In this document: piece by piece, positions 18,949 to 28,524 of the stretch
How positions within the stretch are numbered: position 1 is the stretch's first letter
How the letters are laid out: each line of letters begins with the position of its first letter
Assembly (NCBI GenBank): GCA_002077065.1
Contig: NAJO01000004.1
Location: 124,001 to 188,000, forward strand
DNA from: Cryoendolithus antarcticus
Taxonomy: Eukaryota > Ascomycota > Dothideomycetes > Cladosporiales > Cladosporiaceae
Reading direction: 5' to 3'
DNA: 64,000 nucleotides
The notes under the pieces: model-generated
What the model saw: the letters and a program-made list of their open reading frames with translations, nothing else
The model's database searches: none
What the model was told of the DNA's origin: nothing
Translations under genes and position numbers: made by a program

Positions 18949-21846
18949 CTACCGCTTCCCTCCTCTGGCACTCCATCCCTGCATGCTTCGCCGCATGCCG
19001 AGAGTCGGACCGCGAGCTGCTACGGCTTGCATTGACGTCGTGTGCAGGCTCGCCGGCGGCTTGAACGGTGGGAGAGCTACCGGAGCCGTGCTGACTGATC
19101 TTGAACGCGGATTTGCGTCGGTATCCGGTGCATTCGAGTGGTCCACCGTCACTGCAACGCTGGCGCTAGTGAAGCTTCCACCGCCATGTACCGGTTGCCG
19201 TACACTCTCACAGGTAGTCGGCTGCCTTTTATGCAGCGGTGCTGTGCGAGGTTTGTGTGCAAGCAAGGATGTCGGCTTGCTTTGGGGCTGAGTCCATGAG
19301 ACTTGCGGAAGGTCAATGTTCGAGATGTCCCGTAGTGGCCTTGCATGTGGTGGCAGAGATACAGGCAGCTCTGTCGTCTCGATGGTCGCCAGCTCGAGGG
19401 CTTCAGTGGTCTTGGGCTTCTTCCCGAAGAAAGTCGCAATACTACCTTGACCCTCGATCTGTCGCTTCTTGCCTTTCGGACCTTGACCATTCTGGTGTTT
19501 ACTTGCCAGGCGGTCGAGCTTTAGCGTCTGCTTCTCTTCCTGCTCTTCCATCAAGTTCTGGAAGCGGTCCTTCACGCTGGTGAAGCCAAAGCCCGAAGCA
19601 CCTGGCTCTGTCAGATCGATCGTATTGTTAGCCCAAGATGCTGATCGAGCATTGCCGAAGACGGGAATAGTAGAGTTCTGATGCGCTCCGTCTTGCCACG
19701 ATGCCTCCGTGAAAGGCATTTCGCCCGTCAATGGCCAGTAATTGTCCTCATGCAGATCCAGTGACGCAGCACTGGCAGTGATGGCCGCGGCATCAGGGCA
19801 TTCGCGGCGCAAGGTCACTGCAAGACTTTGCACTTCGGCATGCGAAATGCTTGGTCCGTGTTCTTCGAAGAAACTGAATACGCCAGGCTGCTCAAGGAAC
19901 GACGACATGGTCGTGTCTTCTTGCCTGGTGCTTTTGCCTGGATAGCTAAGGTATAGCATGGCTTGTGCTCTGGTCATGCCAACGTATAGTAGTCTCCGCT
20001 CTTCGTCGTTGTCTTCAGCGCGAGAGTGAGGTATGCTGCCTTCATAGCACGCAGGTATGAAGACCACAGGCCACTCCAGTCCTTTCGCGGCGTGGATCGT
20101 GGAGATGATCACTTGATGCGTCTTCTCGCCTTCTCCAGCTGTCTTCTCGTCAATCGAAGCTGCCAACGCCGCATTCGCCAGGAACGCGGTCAGTGCGGAT
20201 TCATCAACGGCCCCTTCACTAGTCGGAGGGCCGTCTACTTCCTCTTCTCGACCAGACTCTGTATTTGCTTGCACTTGTGCATCGATTGCCATAGCCATGA
20301 GCTCCTCAACGTTGCTCCAGCGAGTCTCGTGGTCGTCAGGGTACTTGGTCTTGAGGTACTCTTGCAGGCCGATCATCTTGTGCAATTGTGCAAATAGCTC
20401 GTACAGACCGCTGGGTTCAGCAGCAAGCTTCTTTTGTAGCGTCAAGACTACATTGACGAACTGCTCAACGCCTCTCTGAGCAGACGCATTGAGATTCGTC
20501 GTCACTTTCGCCCTGCCTTGCGCGAAGCCCAGGATCAGAGTCCACAGCGAGATGCCTTTCCTAGATGCCTCTCGTTGCAGGCCTTCCACCGTCTTATCGC
20601 CGACCTTCCGACTCGGTACGTTGATCACCCGGGAGAGTGCCTCGTTGTGACTCGGTTGGTCAATGACTCGGAGGTAGTCGAGCAGCATTTTGACTTCGAC
20701 TCGATCGTAAAACTTCATGCCGCCAATCATTCGATAGGGCATACCAGCGGCACCAAGTGAGGTCTCGATCGGTCTTGACAGAGCTGCACTCCGCAGCAGG
20801 ACGGCAAAGTCACTGAGCTCGAGCATGTTGCCCGTCAAAGCTCTCATCCGCTTGATCTCCGATGTCAACCAGTCGGCTTCATGTCTTGCCTGCGGCAGCT
20901 TGCGAAGTACCGGTCGCTGTCCGATACTGTGCGTCGCTTGTAGTTTCTTCGGTGGTCGACTCTCATCCTGCTCTATAATCTTCTGTGCTGCGTGCAAGAT
21001 TGCTCCAGATGATCGGTAGTTCTCCTCGAGGTTCACTGTGAGCGTGTCGGACCACTGCTCCTTCATACGTCCAAGGTTCCTGATCTCTGCAGATCGCCAG
21101 CCGTAGATGCTCTGGTCGGGATCGCCGACAATCGTAATGACATTGCGTCTCTGTGCCAGCAAGCTCATGAGCTCATACTGCACACCGTTTGTGTCTTGAA
21201 ACTCGTCCACAAGCAGAGCTTCCACGTTCGCCACGCATTCCGGATGCGACCGCAGCAACTCCACGCAGACCAGTAGTAGATCGTCGTAGTCCAGCAAATT
21301 GCAAGCCTTTAGCTGAGCTTGATAAAGTGAGAAGACCTGCGAGAAATCTCGTTGCTCTACGTTCTTACTGACGGTGCTCGCGAACTGCTCAGCGCTCACA
21401 CCCTTCGACTTCTGCGTAGAAATCCGGCTTCTAGTAGCCGCTGGGTCCAGCTCCGATTGAGTCTGCGCAATAATCCGCTTCACAATGGCTTTCGAGTCAG
21501 TAGTATCAGCCACTCCGAAGTTGTCGCCCAAGCCGACATGTCTGCCATACTGGCGGAGATACCGCAGAGCGATCCCATGGAACGTGCCGATCTTGAGTTT
21601 CTTCGCAACTTGATCACCGACAAAGCCACGAATGCGCTCTTGCATCTCCCGCGCGGCCTTGACCGTGAATGTGCAGACGATGATGTTCCATGGTTTCAGC
21701 TGCCGATGGGCGATGAAGCACGCGACGCGCGCTGTGAGTGTCTTGGTCTTGCCTGAGCCGGGTGGCGCGAGGACTTGCAGCACGGATGCTTCTGAAGTGA
21801 CAGCAGTGCGCTGAGCGGTGTTGAGGCCGGTCAAGATGCCATCCAT
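18949..21846 (-). CDS. SRS2: UvrD/Rep-type DNA helicase, Srs2-like
   Basis: 3'-5' DNA helicase of superfamily 1A. Srs2 removes Rad51 filaments and so limits recombination at replication forks. Intronless, 965 residues from the ATG at 21846. Helicase motifs in order: Q-like LNTAQRTAV, Walker A APPGSGKT (27-34), Ia CTFTVKAAREM, TFHGIALRYL, Walker B VDEFQDTNGVQYEL, III GDPDQSIYGWRSA, IV EENYRSS, V STIHAAKGLEWPVVFIPACYEG and VI RRLLYVGMTRAQ. The C-terminal third is disordered. At residues 800-807 it carries QGSIATFF, a canonical PCNA-interaction box (Q-x2-I-x2-F-F), flanked by basic residues (KGKKRQ before, GKKPK after). Yeast Srs2 shorter than this by sequence memory is not claimed. No later SUMO-interaction motif is evident at the extreme end. 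Confidence 0.9.
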   Translation of the reverse strand: MDGILTGLNTAQRTAVTSEASVLQVLAPPGSGKTKTLTARVACFIAHRQLKPWNIIVCTFTVKAAREMQERIRGFVGDQVAKKLKIGTFHGIALRYLRQYGRHVGLGDNFGVADTTDSKAIVKRIIAQTQSELDPAATRSRISTQKSKGVSAEQFASTVSKNVEQRDFSQVFSLYQAQLKACNLLDYDDLLLVCVELLRSHPECVANVEALLVDEFQDTNGVQYELMSLLAQRRNVITIVGDPDQSIYGWRSAEIRNLGRMKEQWSDTLTVNLEENYRSSGAILHAAQKIIEQDESRPPKKLQATHSIGQRPVLRKLPQARHEADWLTSEIKRMRALTGNMLELSDFAVLLRSAALSRPIETSLGAAGMPYRMIGGMKFYDRVEVKMLLDYLRVIDQPSHNEALSRVINVPSRKVGDKTVEGLQREASRKGISLWTLILGFAQGRAKVTTNLNASAQRGVEQFVNVVLTLQKKLAAEPSGLYELFAQLHKMIGLQEYLKTKYPDDHETRWSNVEELMAMAIDAQVQANTESGREEEVDGPPTSEGAVDESALTAFLANAALAASIDEKTAGEGEKTHQVIISTIHAAKGLEWPVVFIPACYEGSIPHSRAEDNDEERRLLYVGMTRAQAMLYLSYPGKSTRQEDTTMSSFLEQPGVFSFFEEHGPSISHAEVQSLAVTLRRECPDAAAITASAASLDLHEDNYWPLTGEMPFTEASWQDGAHQNSTIPVFGNARSASWANNTIDLTEPGASGFGFTSVKDRFQNLMEEQEEKQTLKLDRLASKHQNGQGPKGKKRQIEGQGSIATFFGKKPKTTEALELATIETTELPVSLPPHARPLRDISNIDLPQVSWTQPQSKPTSLLAHKPRTAPLHKRQPTTCESVRQPVHGGGSFTSASVAVTVDHSNAPDTDANPRSRSVSTAPVALPPFKPPASLHTTSMQAVAARGPTLGMRRSMQGWSARGGKR

Positions 21847-22062
21847 GCTACTTTGTCGTGAGCCTCGATGTGGTGTTTGATGGAGGTAGGTGGAAGTGAT
21901 CACGAAAAGAGCGCGCTGCACGTGAGCGCTCGGCTAACTTGCCCAGGAAGAACGCATCCTGGATATTGACAACAGTGTGATGATCACGACTATCTGAATA
22001 TACAGCATGGGACGAAAGCAGGATGAATTACCTTAGAGAGTATAGCTACGAAATCGATCTAC

Positions 22063-24159
22063 TCAACTCATTCCAGGTTCAAACCCATCCATCGGCTGCG
22101 AAACATCAAACAGCGCCGAGAACATCGGGTTCGACTGCCAAGATGCTGGCATTCCAAAGCCCATCGTACTCTCATCAAGATCGCCCATGAATGCCGAAAG
22201 GTCACCAGGCGTCCGGGCCATGTCCATCGTATGAGCTTCCCCGTGCTCCTGCGCCCGACTTGCATTAACGCTGATCGTTAGGCCGTCGAACAGCGTGATG
22301 ATCCAAGGAGCAGCATCCCAAGCATCCCGAACACTGTGCAACACCATCCGGCAGTTGTCGACCACGAATCGACCAAGCTGAGACTGCGTCGTCTGTGAGC
22401 TTCGCATTGACATGTACGACACTACGCCTGCTACGAAGACAGGCTGGTAGGTCTCGTGCGGTACCATCAACGACTGATTCTTCATGATGATCGCTGATGC
22501 CTGAGTTGAGACTCGCTGAGCGGCGAGCTCAGCAAAGGGGAGCTGAATACCATTGGTATGACTACCTCCTGCAGCAACTTCGGACCCCGATACACCAAGA
22601 CTGGCGAGCATCAGGTGGTGATCGTACATCATCGAGAGGCAAGTCGCGAGGAGATCTGAGCTTTGATCCCAGTCTACTGCCATGGGCAGATCGTTCTTCC
22701 AGGCCTGCAGCCGGTCGTACACTTGGCTCATGCTCAGAGCTTTCGGCCCGGGGATGAAGCGTGCGTAGTCAATGTCGTACAGTAGTAGGGACAACCTCGC
22801 CACCTGGATTTGATAATCTGCAAACGAGATCTTCAGAGGGTGATCAGCTGCCTCCAAGATACGGGCATCGACTTCGAAGTCCTCCAACGTGAGCATCTCT
22901 GCATCACCGTGCTCCATGTTGATCCTGAAAGGTCGACCGACCAGCGTCGAACAAGATGCGTCTCGCACGACCAACATCCACCACAGTCGCTTCAGTAGGC
23001 TGCGGTCCTTCGGTGACATATTAGCGCCTAGGGTCGAACGATGAATACCCAGCGTCTCTGCAATGGTGACGGCAGCGCTGATCCAAGACCATGTGTTCCA
23101 GTAGTCATTCGGGCCACCTCCCCAGAACGTAAGCATGAGCGTACTTTGCAAGACCACGATCTTGTTACGCTCATAGTTTGTGTCGAAGAGGACTTTTGCC
23201 TTGCTGTAGTACGCGTAACGAGCATCCTTCCTTGTAGCATATCCGGCCCGATGGATGAGTACATCAGTGCAGAAGGTTGTCGCGATGAAGCAGCATGAAT
23301 GCACGATGATCCACGGCAGCTTCTTCTGGCGATAATGATCTTCGAACTCTGGTCTATGTACGAGTGAGTAGATCGGTAGGAACGTATTCAGGAAAACCTC
23401 GATCAGGGCATCGTAGACATCCGGTGGTGGGTACTCGAAGACATGCTTTGCTTCGAGGAACGCTATATCCTCTGGTAGCAGATGTGGAGGATGGTTGAGG
23501 ATTCCATCGACATGCTGGACTGTCTCAGGGGACTCGATTGGTGGCCCAGGGTGGTGTAGCCGAGTCCGTCCACCCTCGCGCAGGTCTTCTAGTACCAATG
23601 CGAGGGGAAAAGACTCCCCAAGATACGTGATCGAGCATTTGTCGATGGCATCTTGGCTGTTCGTTTGGCGAGTGTCGAGGAAGTGATTGAACATGCTCGC
23701 CCATGAGACTTCCTTGTGGGCAGTCCCGCTACTGACCCCTGACCGTTGCGAGCCTGGCGTAGGCTCTGCAGGTGTCGTCTGCTCGATGATCGCCTCAACG
23801 TGAGACGTTCGATGGGGCGGAGCAACGCCATTTGGGCCGGTCGTCGACAAGAATCCGGATGCGCCATTCGAGGTGCTCCCCGTATCGCGCCGAGAATGAT
23901 GCTCTGCATCATTGACGTTTGACGCAGCCGCTTCAACACCATCCGAAGCTTGACTAGACACCGTCGGTCGTCGACGTGCATACTGACCTCTCCTCGAGCT
24001 GATTAGCACGCATTCTTCGAGGCCACTGCGCCGGCAACGGCTACACGGCTGGCCAACCGTTGATGCGTCGCATTTGACGCGTTTCTGGTTGCAGCGCGCA
24101 CATGCCTTAGCTGCGCGGATCCGGCTGCTTGTTGTTGGCTCAGGAGTCTGTGAAGGCAT
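22063..24159 (-). CDS. Zn2Cys6 transcription factor with fungal-specific TF domain (CTF1-like)
   Basis: Intronless, 698 residues, true ATG at 24159. A binuclear zinc cluster lies at the N-terminus: Cys20, 23, 30, 39, 42 and 50 (C-x2-C-x6-C-x8-C-x2-C-x7-C), preceded and followed by basic residues. The fungal transcription-factor homology domain covers about residues 245-480, with FLPIYSLVHRPEF, STLMLTFWGG and LLKRLWWMLVVRDASCSTLVGRP. This arrangement resembles the cutinase-factor (CTF1) group of regulators. It is divergent with the epimerase gene at 24718 and heads a run of oxidoreductase and transporter genes, so it may regulate them (inference). A CGG-N8-CCG palindrome, a form bound by Zn2Cys6 dimers, lies in the shared promoter. 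Confidence 0.88.
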   Translation of the reverse strand: MPSQTPEPTTSSRIRAAKACARCNQKRVKCDASTVGQPCSRCRRSGLEECVLISSRRGQYARRRPTVSSQASDGVEAAASNVNDAEHHSRRDTGSTSNGASGFLSTTGPNGVAPPHRTSHVEAIIEQTTPAEPTPGSQRSGVSSGTAHKEVSWASMFNHFLDTRQTNSQDAIDKCSITYLGESFPLALVLEDLREGGRTRLHHPGPPIESPETVQHVDGILNHPPHLLPEDIAFLEAKHVFEYPPPDVYDALIEVFLNTFLPIYSLVHRPEFEDHYRQKKLPWIIVHSCCFIATTFCTDVLIHRAGYATRKDARYAYYSKAKVLFDTNYERNKIVVLQSTLMLTFWGGGPNDYWNTWSWISAAVTIAETLGIHRSTLGANMSPKDRSLLKRLWWMLVVRDASCSTLVGRPFRINMEHGDAEMLTLEDFEVDARILEAADHPLKISFADYQIQVARLSLLLYDIDYARFIPGPKALSMSQVYDRLQAWKNDLPMAVDWDQSSDLLATCLSMMYDHHLMLASLGVSGSEVAAGGSHTNGIQLPFAELAAQRVSTQASAIIMKNQSLMVPHETYQPVFVAGVVSYMSMRSSQTTQSQLGRFVVDNCRMVLHSVRDAWDAAPWIITLFDGLTISVNASRAQEHGEAHTMDMARTPGDLSAFMGDLDESTMGFGMPASWQSNPMFSALFDVSQPMDGFEPGMS

Positions 24160-24717
24160 GTAGACGATTCATGCTGCAGGTCAAGTCGAGCAGGGGGGCT
24201 CGCTCTCTTCATACAACCGTGCTGCGGAGCATCGCCCGGCATATCACCGGCGACCCCTCGTCTTGGGCAAGGCTGGAAACATTCCACGTCCGACTTCGTC
24301 CGGCGGCCGCTTTACTCATGGTAACGGTGGCCTTTGATCAGGCGCCATGACGATTTAAACGACCGCCTGATGCGATTTCTTGCGGAGTCCATGTGTGGAT
24401 AGAGCGAATGCCGTGAAGGAGGGCATCATTGAAGTCGGAGTAAGGTTCACGCGCTTTCGCCAGCTTGAGTGCCAAGACACGACGTCAGTGAAGTCGGCAT
24501 TGCCAAAGTGCCCACAACGCGTTCCACTGCCACTCCACATGATGCAGAAGCTACGCGGTAGGTGAGATCGACATAACCACAGGTGGCGCGCTATCCTGGT
24601 GAATCGCGTGAGTACCGGACGTGACACGGTAAGTATCATCTTCCGTTGTTCGTGCAGCCTTCCCTTCCACACAAGCAACACACTCACACCAATCTCTAAA
24701 CCATAACATCCAGCATC
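24160..24717. promoter_or_regulatory. divergent promoter of regulator and epimerase
   Basis: A 558-bp spacer between the start of the Zn2Cys6 regulator and the start of the epimerase. It contains the CGG-N8-CCG palindrome at 24225-24238. Confidence 0.5.
24225..24238. promoter_or_regulatory. CGG-N8-CCG palindrome (candidate Zn2Cys6 site)
   Basis: CGG, eight bases, then CCG, about 66 bp upstream of the regulator's start codon. Inverted CGG triplets are the usual target of dimeric Zn2Cys6 factors. The same spacing recurs at 28147 and 33418. Confidence 0.4.
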
Positions 24718-25911
24718 ATGGCAATCAAAATCTTCATGTATGTGACCAGTCTTCCTCAATCTCGCGAGGACCACCTACTGAAAGCAACAGCACGGGCACG
24801 ACGGGCTACATTGCTGGAGATACATTTTCGCTCCTGCAGTCCAAGCACCCCGAATACGAGTACTCTGCTCTCGTGCGATCCGAGGACAAGGCCAAACTCG
24901 TGAAGAAAGCGTACCCCTCGACACGAACCGTGATTGGTGGCCTGGACGACTCGGAACTATTGCAGGAAGAGGCATCAAAAGCGGACATTGTGCTACGTAT
25001 GTGCTTCTACTCGTCCATGAGGGTAGCGCGGACTGACCCAGTACAGATGCGGCCGATGCTTCGGATCATGAAGGGGCGGCAAAGGCGATCGCAGCGGGTC
25101 TGCTCAAGGGGCACAGCAAAGAGCATCCTGGCTTCTGGCTACACACAGGTGGCACAGGCATCTTGTGCTGGGAAGACATGGACAACAATCGTCTAGGCGA
25201 ACACTCGGACAAGGAGTACAACGACTGGGACGGAGTTGGTGACTTGACAAACCTGCCGGACTCTGCATTCCACCGCAATGTAGACAAGATCGTGTTGCAG
25301 GCCGGTAAAGATCACGGTGATGTGGTCAAGACTGCGCTGGTTTGCCCGCCGACTATCTACGGTATGCAACAAGTCCATCGGCAAGAGACAACTTCAAAAC
25401 TGACATGCAGCTAGGACGAGGTAGAGGACCGGTATCAGTTCGAAGTCGCCAAGCTTATGAGCTCACCAAGCTCATTCTAAACGAGAAGTACATTCCCGTG
25501 ATCGGTGAAGGCAGGGCGCGCTGGAACCACATCCATGTCGCAGATCTGGCTCAGCTCTTCTTGCTTCTAGTCGAAGCAGCCGCCGCAAAGAAGCTCGACG
25601 CAGAGCTTTGGGGAGAGAAGGGCTACTATCTGTGTGAGAGTGGAGAACACCTGTGGACTGAGCTCGCGGTCAAGATCGCCAAAGATGCTGAAGCGCTTGG
25701 CTATGTGAAGGATCCGCAGAAGAAGAGTCTTGCTCGACAGGCAGCTCTCGACGTTGCAGGATTTGAGGCCATCAGCTGGGGACTGAATTCGAGAGGCAAA
25801 GCCATCCGAGCTGGCAAGCTGCTAGGTTGGAAGCCTACATCGCCGTCTATCGAGGATGAGGCGCCGAACTTTGTGAAGGACGAGTATGAGCGCCTGCATG
25901 CGAGCTCATGA
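24718..25911 (+). CDS. NAD(P)-dependent epimerase/dehydratase (atypical SDR)
   Basis: Four exons join in frame: 24718-24737, 24791-24996, 25047-25361 and 25415-25911, giving 345 residues. The introns are 50-53 nt. The first exon encodes only MAIKIF plus part of an Ile codon. Joined, it reads MAIKIFITGTTGYIAGDTF, with the G-x2-G-x2-G dinucleotide motif of extended/atypical SDRs. Later blocks are HAADASDHEGAAKAI, FWLHTGGTGIL, VCPPTIYG, RSRQAYELTKLIL and RWNHIHVADLAQLFLLL, all typical of fungal nucleoside-diphosphate-sugar epimerase-like proteins. A classic YxxxK is not clear, as in many atypical members. The substrate is unknown. It is cytosolic, divergent with the Zn2Cys6 regulator and followed by an alcohol dehydrogenase on the same strand. 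Confidence 0.88.
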
Positions 25912-26477
25912 GCTCGTAGTCTCCACTCAAGGAGCGGTAGCAACGCATGCTCCATTACAGTGCAGTAACCCACCGCTTCTAAAATCAGACCGATTCTAGC
26001 AGCCACTTCCACTTTGCACTTCGCATTGGCTCTACCTGTTCTCAGCATTGGCGCCTCAAATCACCATCGTATAGTAGGTCTGGACTCTGCTGACGAACCC
26101 GTCGATCAAACGCCTCCTGCGTAGCGCGCTTCACCACGTGCGGATCTGTCGCGTGCGTGAGACATCTGCCGCCCTAGTCAACTAGTGTCATCTACGGCGA
26201 CTCCATTGGCAGGGTGGAAAGTCCCCGGAGCGAGCGTTACACTCCCCATGTGGAGGCCACGCAGCCAAATCGCATGTGAGAGCGAGCTGTAGAATCATAT
26301 AACCGATATCCGCTCTTGCATCAAGTAGCCGCACTCGGCAAGCACGCCCCGCACTCCACATGACTTGCATTTCGATATGGCATTGCATTGCCGTGAGAAC
26401 ATCCCTGCTAGAGACATAACGGTGATCGAGGAGCACAAGGCAAGTAGAGAACATGGTTGACCAACTCACAACACAAC
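25912..26477. promoter_or_regulatory. promoter of the alcohol dehydrogenase, 566 bp
   Basis: No gene seen. I looked for CGG-N8-CCG here and found only a near match, CGG-N8-CCC, around 26336-26349. Confidence 0.35.
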
Positions 26478-27699
26478 ATGAGGGCGCTACGATTTCACGG
26501 GAAGGGCGATGTGCGCCTGGACGACATTCCAATCCCGTACGTCACGCCTGGACTTCCATCGTCACTAGATACTGACTCGATTCCAGACAATGCGGGCCCA
26601 GAGAAGTCCGTCTGAAAGTAGCTTACTGCGGGATTTGTGGTAGGAACTTGAGCTGCGAAATCAGGGGCAAATGGCGATAGATACTGATTCGAGGTCAACA
26701 GGCACTGATGTCCATGAGTACCTCGATGGTCCCATATTGCTTCCCAGCCATGATGAGCCGAATAAGTTTACTGGAGCTGGCCTCCCACTCACCATGGGCC
26801 ACGAGATGAGTGGTATTGTCACCGAGGTCGGAGGTGATGTCAAGTCTGTCACAGTCGGCCAAAGAGTCTGTGTGAATCCTGCCACTGGCTGCGAGCACCA
26901 AGGACGACCTGACTGTGAGTTGTGCGTTGCTGGACGACGCAATATCTGCACATGCTCTGCATTCTATGGCCTTCAATGTGCCGCAGGTGGCTTCGCCGAC
27001 GAGATATGCGTTGATGCTATCGCGATTAAGCCTCTGGCAGACCATGTCTCCTTGAAGCTAGGCGCAATGGCCGAGCCTCTTGCTGTTGCTTCGCACATGG
27101 TGCGAGTGTCTGGATTCCAGAAAGGGCAGAATGTAGTCGTCCTGGGCGCTGGTCCAATCGGTTGTGCACTGACACTGCTACTCAAGGAGGTTGGTGCGAA
27201 GTGCATCCTCGTCAGTGAGATGGCAGAGTCCAGGACTGTTCAAGCAAAGGCATGTGGAGCGACCAGAGTAGTGCACCCGATGCGAGATGATGTACTTGCA
27301 GTCACTCTGGACATGATGGCTCCAGGCGCAGACGTCGTTTTCGATGCTTGTGGGATTCAGAGCACGCTCAACACCGCTCTTGATTGCACGAAACCTGGTG
27401 GGACGATCTTCAATGTCGCGATACATGAGAAGCCTCTGCAGATCGACATGAACCGTATCACGCTGTCGGAGAAGCGAATACTCGCGGGCAACGCCTACAC
27501 GAACGACGACTTCGACACTGTTGTCCGACTACTCGAGAGGCGAGGACCAGAAATTGAGAGCTTCATCACGGCCGTTGTGCCACTGGAGCAAGCCGTGAGT
27601 GGTGGTTTCGAGGAGCTTGTGCATCACAAGGCGCGGCATAGCAAGATACTGATAGAAGTCGGGGGCGAGCTACGTGAACGTGTCTCGTCGTCGCTTTGA
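26478..27699 (+). CDS. zinc-dependent medium-chain alcohol/polyol dehydrogenase (butanediol dehydrogenase type)
   Basis: Three exons (26478-26536, 26587-26639 and 26702-27699) encode 369 residues, the usual length. Exon 1 starts MRALRFHGKGDVRLDDIPIP, typical of the family. The joined sequence has the catalytic-zinc motif YCGICGTDVHEY (Cys37), GHEMSGIVTEVG with the His-Glu pair, and structural-zinc cysteines in CEHQGRPDCELCVAGRRNIC. The Rossmann motif is VVVLGAGPIGCALTLLL. AMAEPLAVASHMV matches the second catalytic segment. The closest general type is (R,R)-2,3-butanediol dehydrogenase/BDH1 or sorbitol-like dehydrogenases; the substrate cannot be fixed. It is cytosolic and lies within the regulator-epimerase-transporter-monooxygenase run. 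Confidence 0.9.
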
Positions 27700-27754
27700 G
27701 AGAACAATTCATCGATCAAGTCCGAATCGATGCTTCATTGCTAAAGGCCTGTGT

Positions 27755-27806
27755 CTCGTCGACTATCCTGAGGTTCCATCCTCGTCGACTGCCCTGAGGT
27801 CCCGCT
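27755..27806. repeat. tandem duplication, 26-bp unit, two copies
   Basis: Two adjacent copies begin CTCGTCGACT at 27755 and 27781 and share CCTGAGGT, with about five differences. It is close after the dehydrogenase stop codon, so it is probably a 3' untranslated or spacer minisatellite. Confidence 0.6.
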
Positions 27807-28146
27807 CTCGCCTCCCCGAGAGTCTACATTCCTCCAAGGCGCTCATGAGCCTGTCTACTAGGGGATTGAACGCATGCAAGGCGGGTGCGATCGGAGCACT
27901 AGACGATCTAGAGCCATGTATCTCGTCGATGCAGTAGTGTACTTGTCTGCCGCTGTGGCTGACTTGCTCGACATACTTCACATAGTGCAAAACCCTGGAG
28001 TCGTGGAGCCACGGCTGCATGGTAACGGAACCCAATGAAGCATGCGCGATTCCAGCATCGCCTAGATCCACTGGTTCAGTCGCTCGGTCATGTCGGCAGA
28101 GTGCCGGCGAATGTTGTCTCACACCTTGGCACACTATTACTCCGCA

Positions 28147-28160
28147 CGGTCACTACTCCG
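28147..28160. promoter_or_regulatory. CGG-N8-CCG palindrome (candidate Zn2Cys6 site)
   Basis: CGG, eight bases, CCG, about 365 bp upstream of the sugar-porter start. Same half-sites and spacing as at 24225 and 33418. Confidence 0.4.
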
Positions 28161-28524
28161 TAACCGATTACCCTCTTGCATACAGCCGATGATCCTGGTC
28201 AGTAGCACGTTTTACGCCCTGATCATCTGGACTAATGATGTCCCTGTCTGCCGGTTATCCATGTAACGACCATGAACAAGGATCTCCGCATCCGCGTCGA
28301 AGGCGTCTGCCTTTCCACAGGAAATGTAGAGGATCTGGGCTCCAATAACGAAGATTACAGAATGACTCGTGGCATGGACTCGCGGCCGTTACCATACTCC
28401 ACATCCCCATGGGGCACCCCATGCTCTCACTCTCACTCATCTCTAGTTTCTTCTTGAACGAGACGGTTTCCTCAACGATCGACTGTGCATACCACTCTGC
28501 TCAATCTCTTCTTGCAACGCAAGC

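Larger units (their letters stand above)
27700..28524. other. intergenic, 825 bp, with direct repeat and CGG palindrome
   Basis: No supportable gene; open frames on both strands are antisense to each other and lack domains. It contains a 26-bp tandem duplication at 27755-27806 and a CGG-N8-CCG palindrome at 28147-28160. Confidence 0.45.

Noticed and set aside
27763..28134. Minus-strand frame of 123 codons after the alcohol dehydrogenase
   Set aside because: No domain; lies over the 26-bp duplication and partly antisense to other chance frames.
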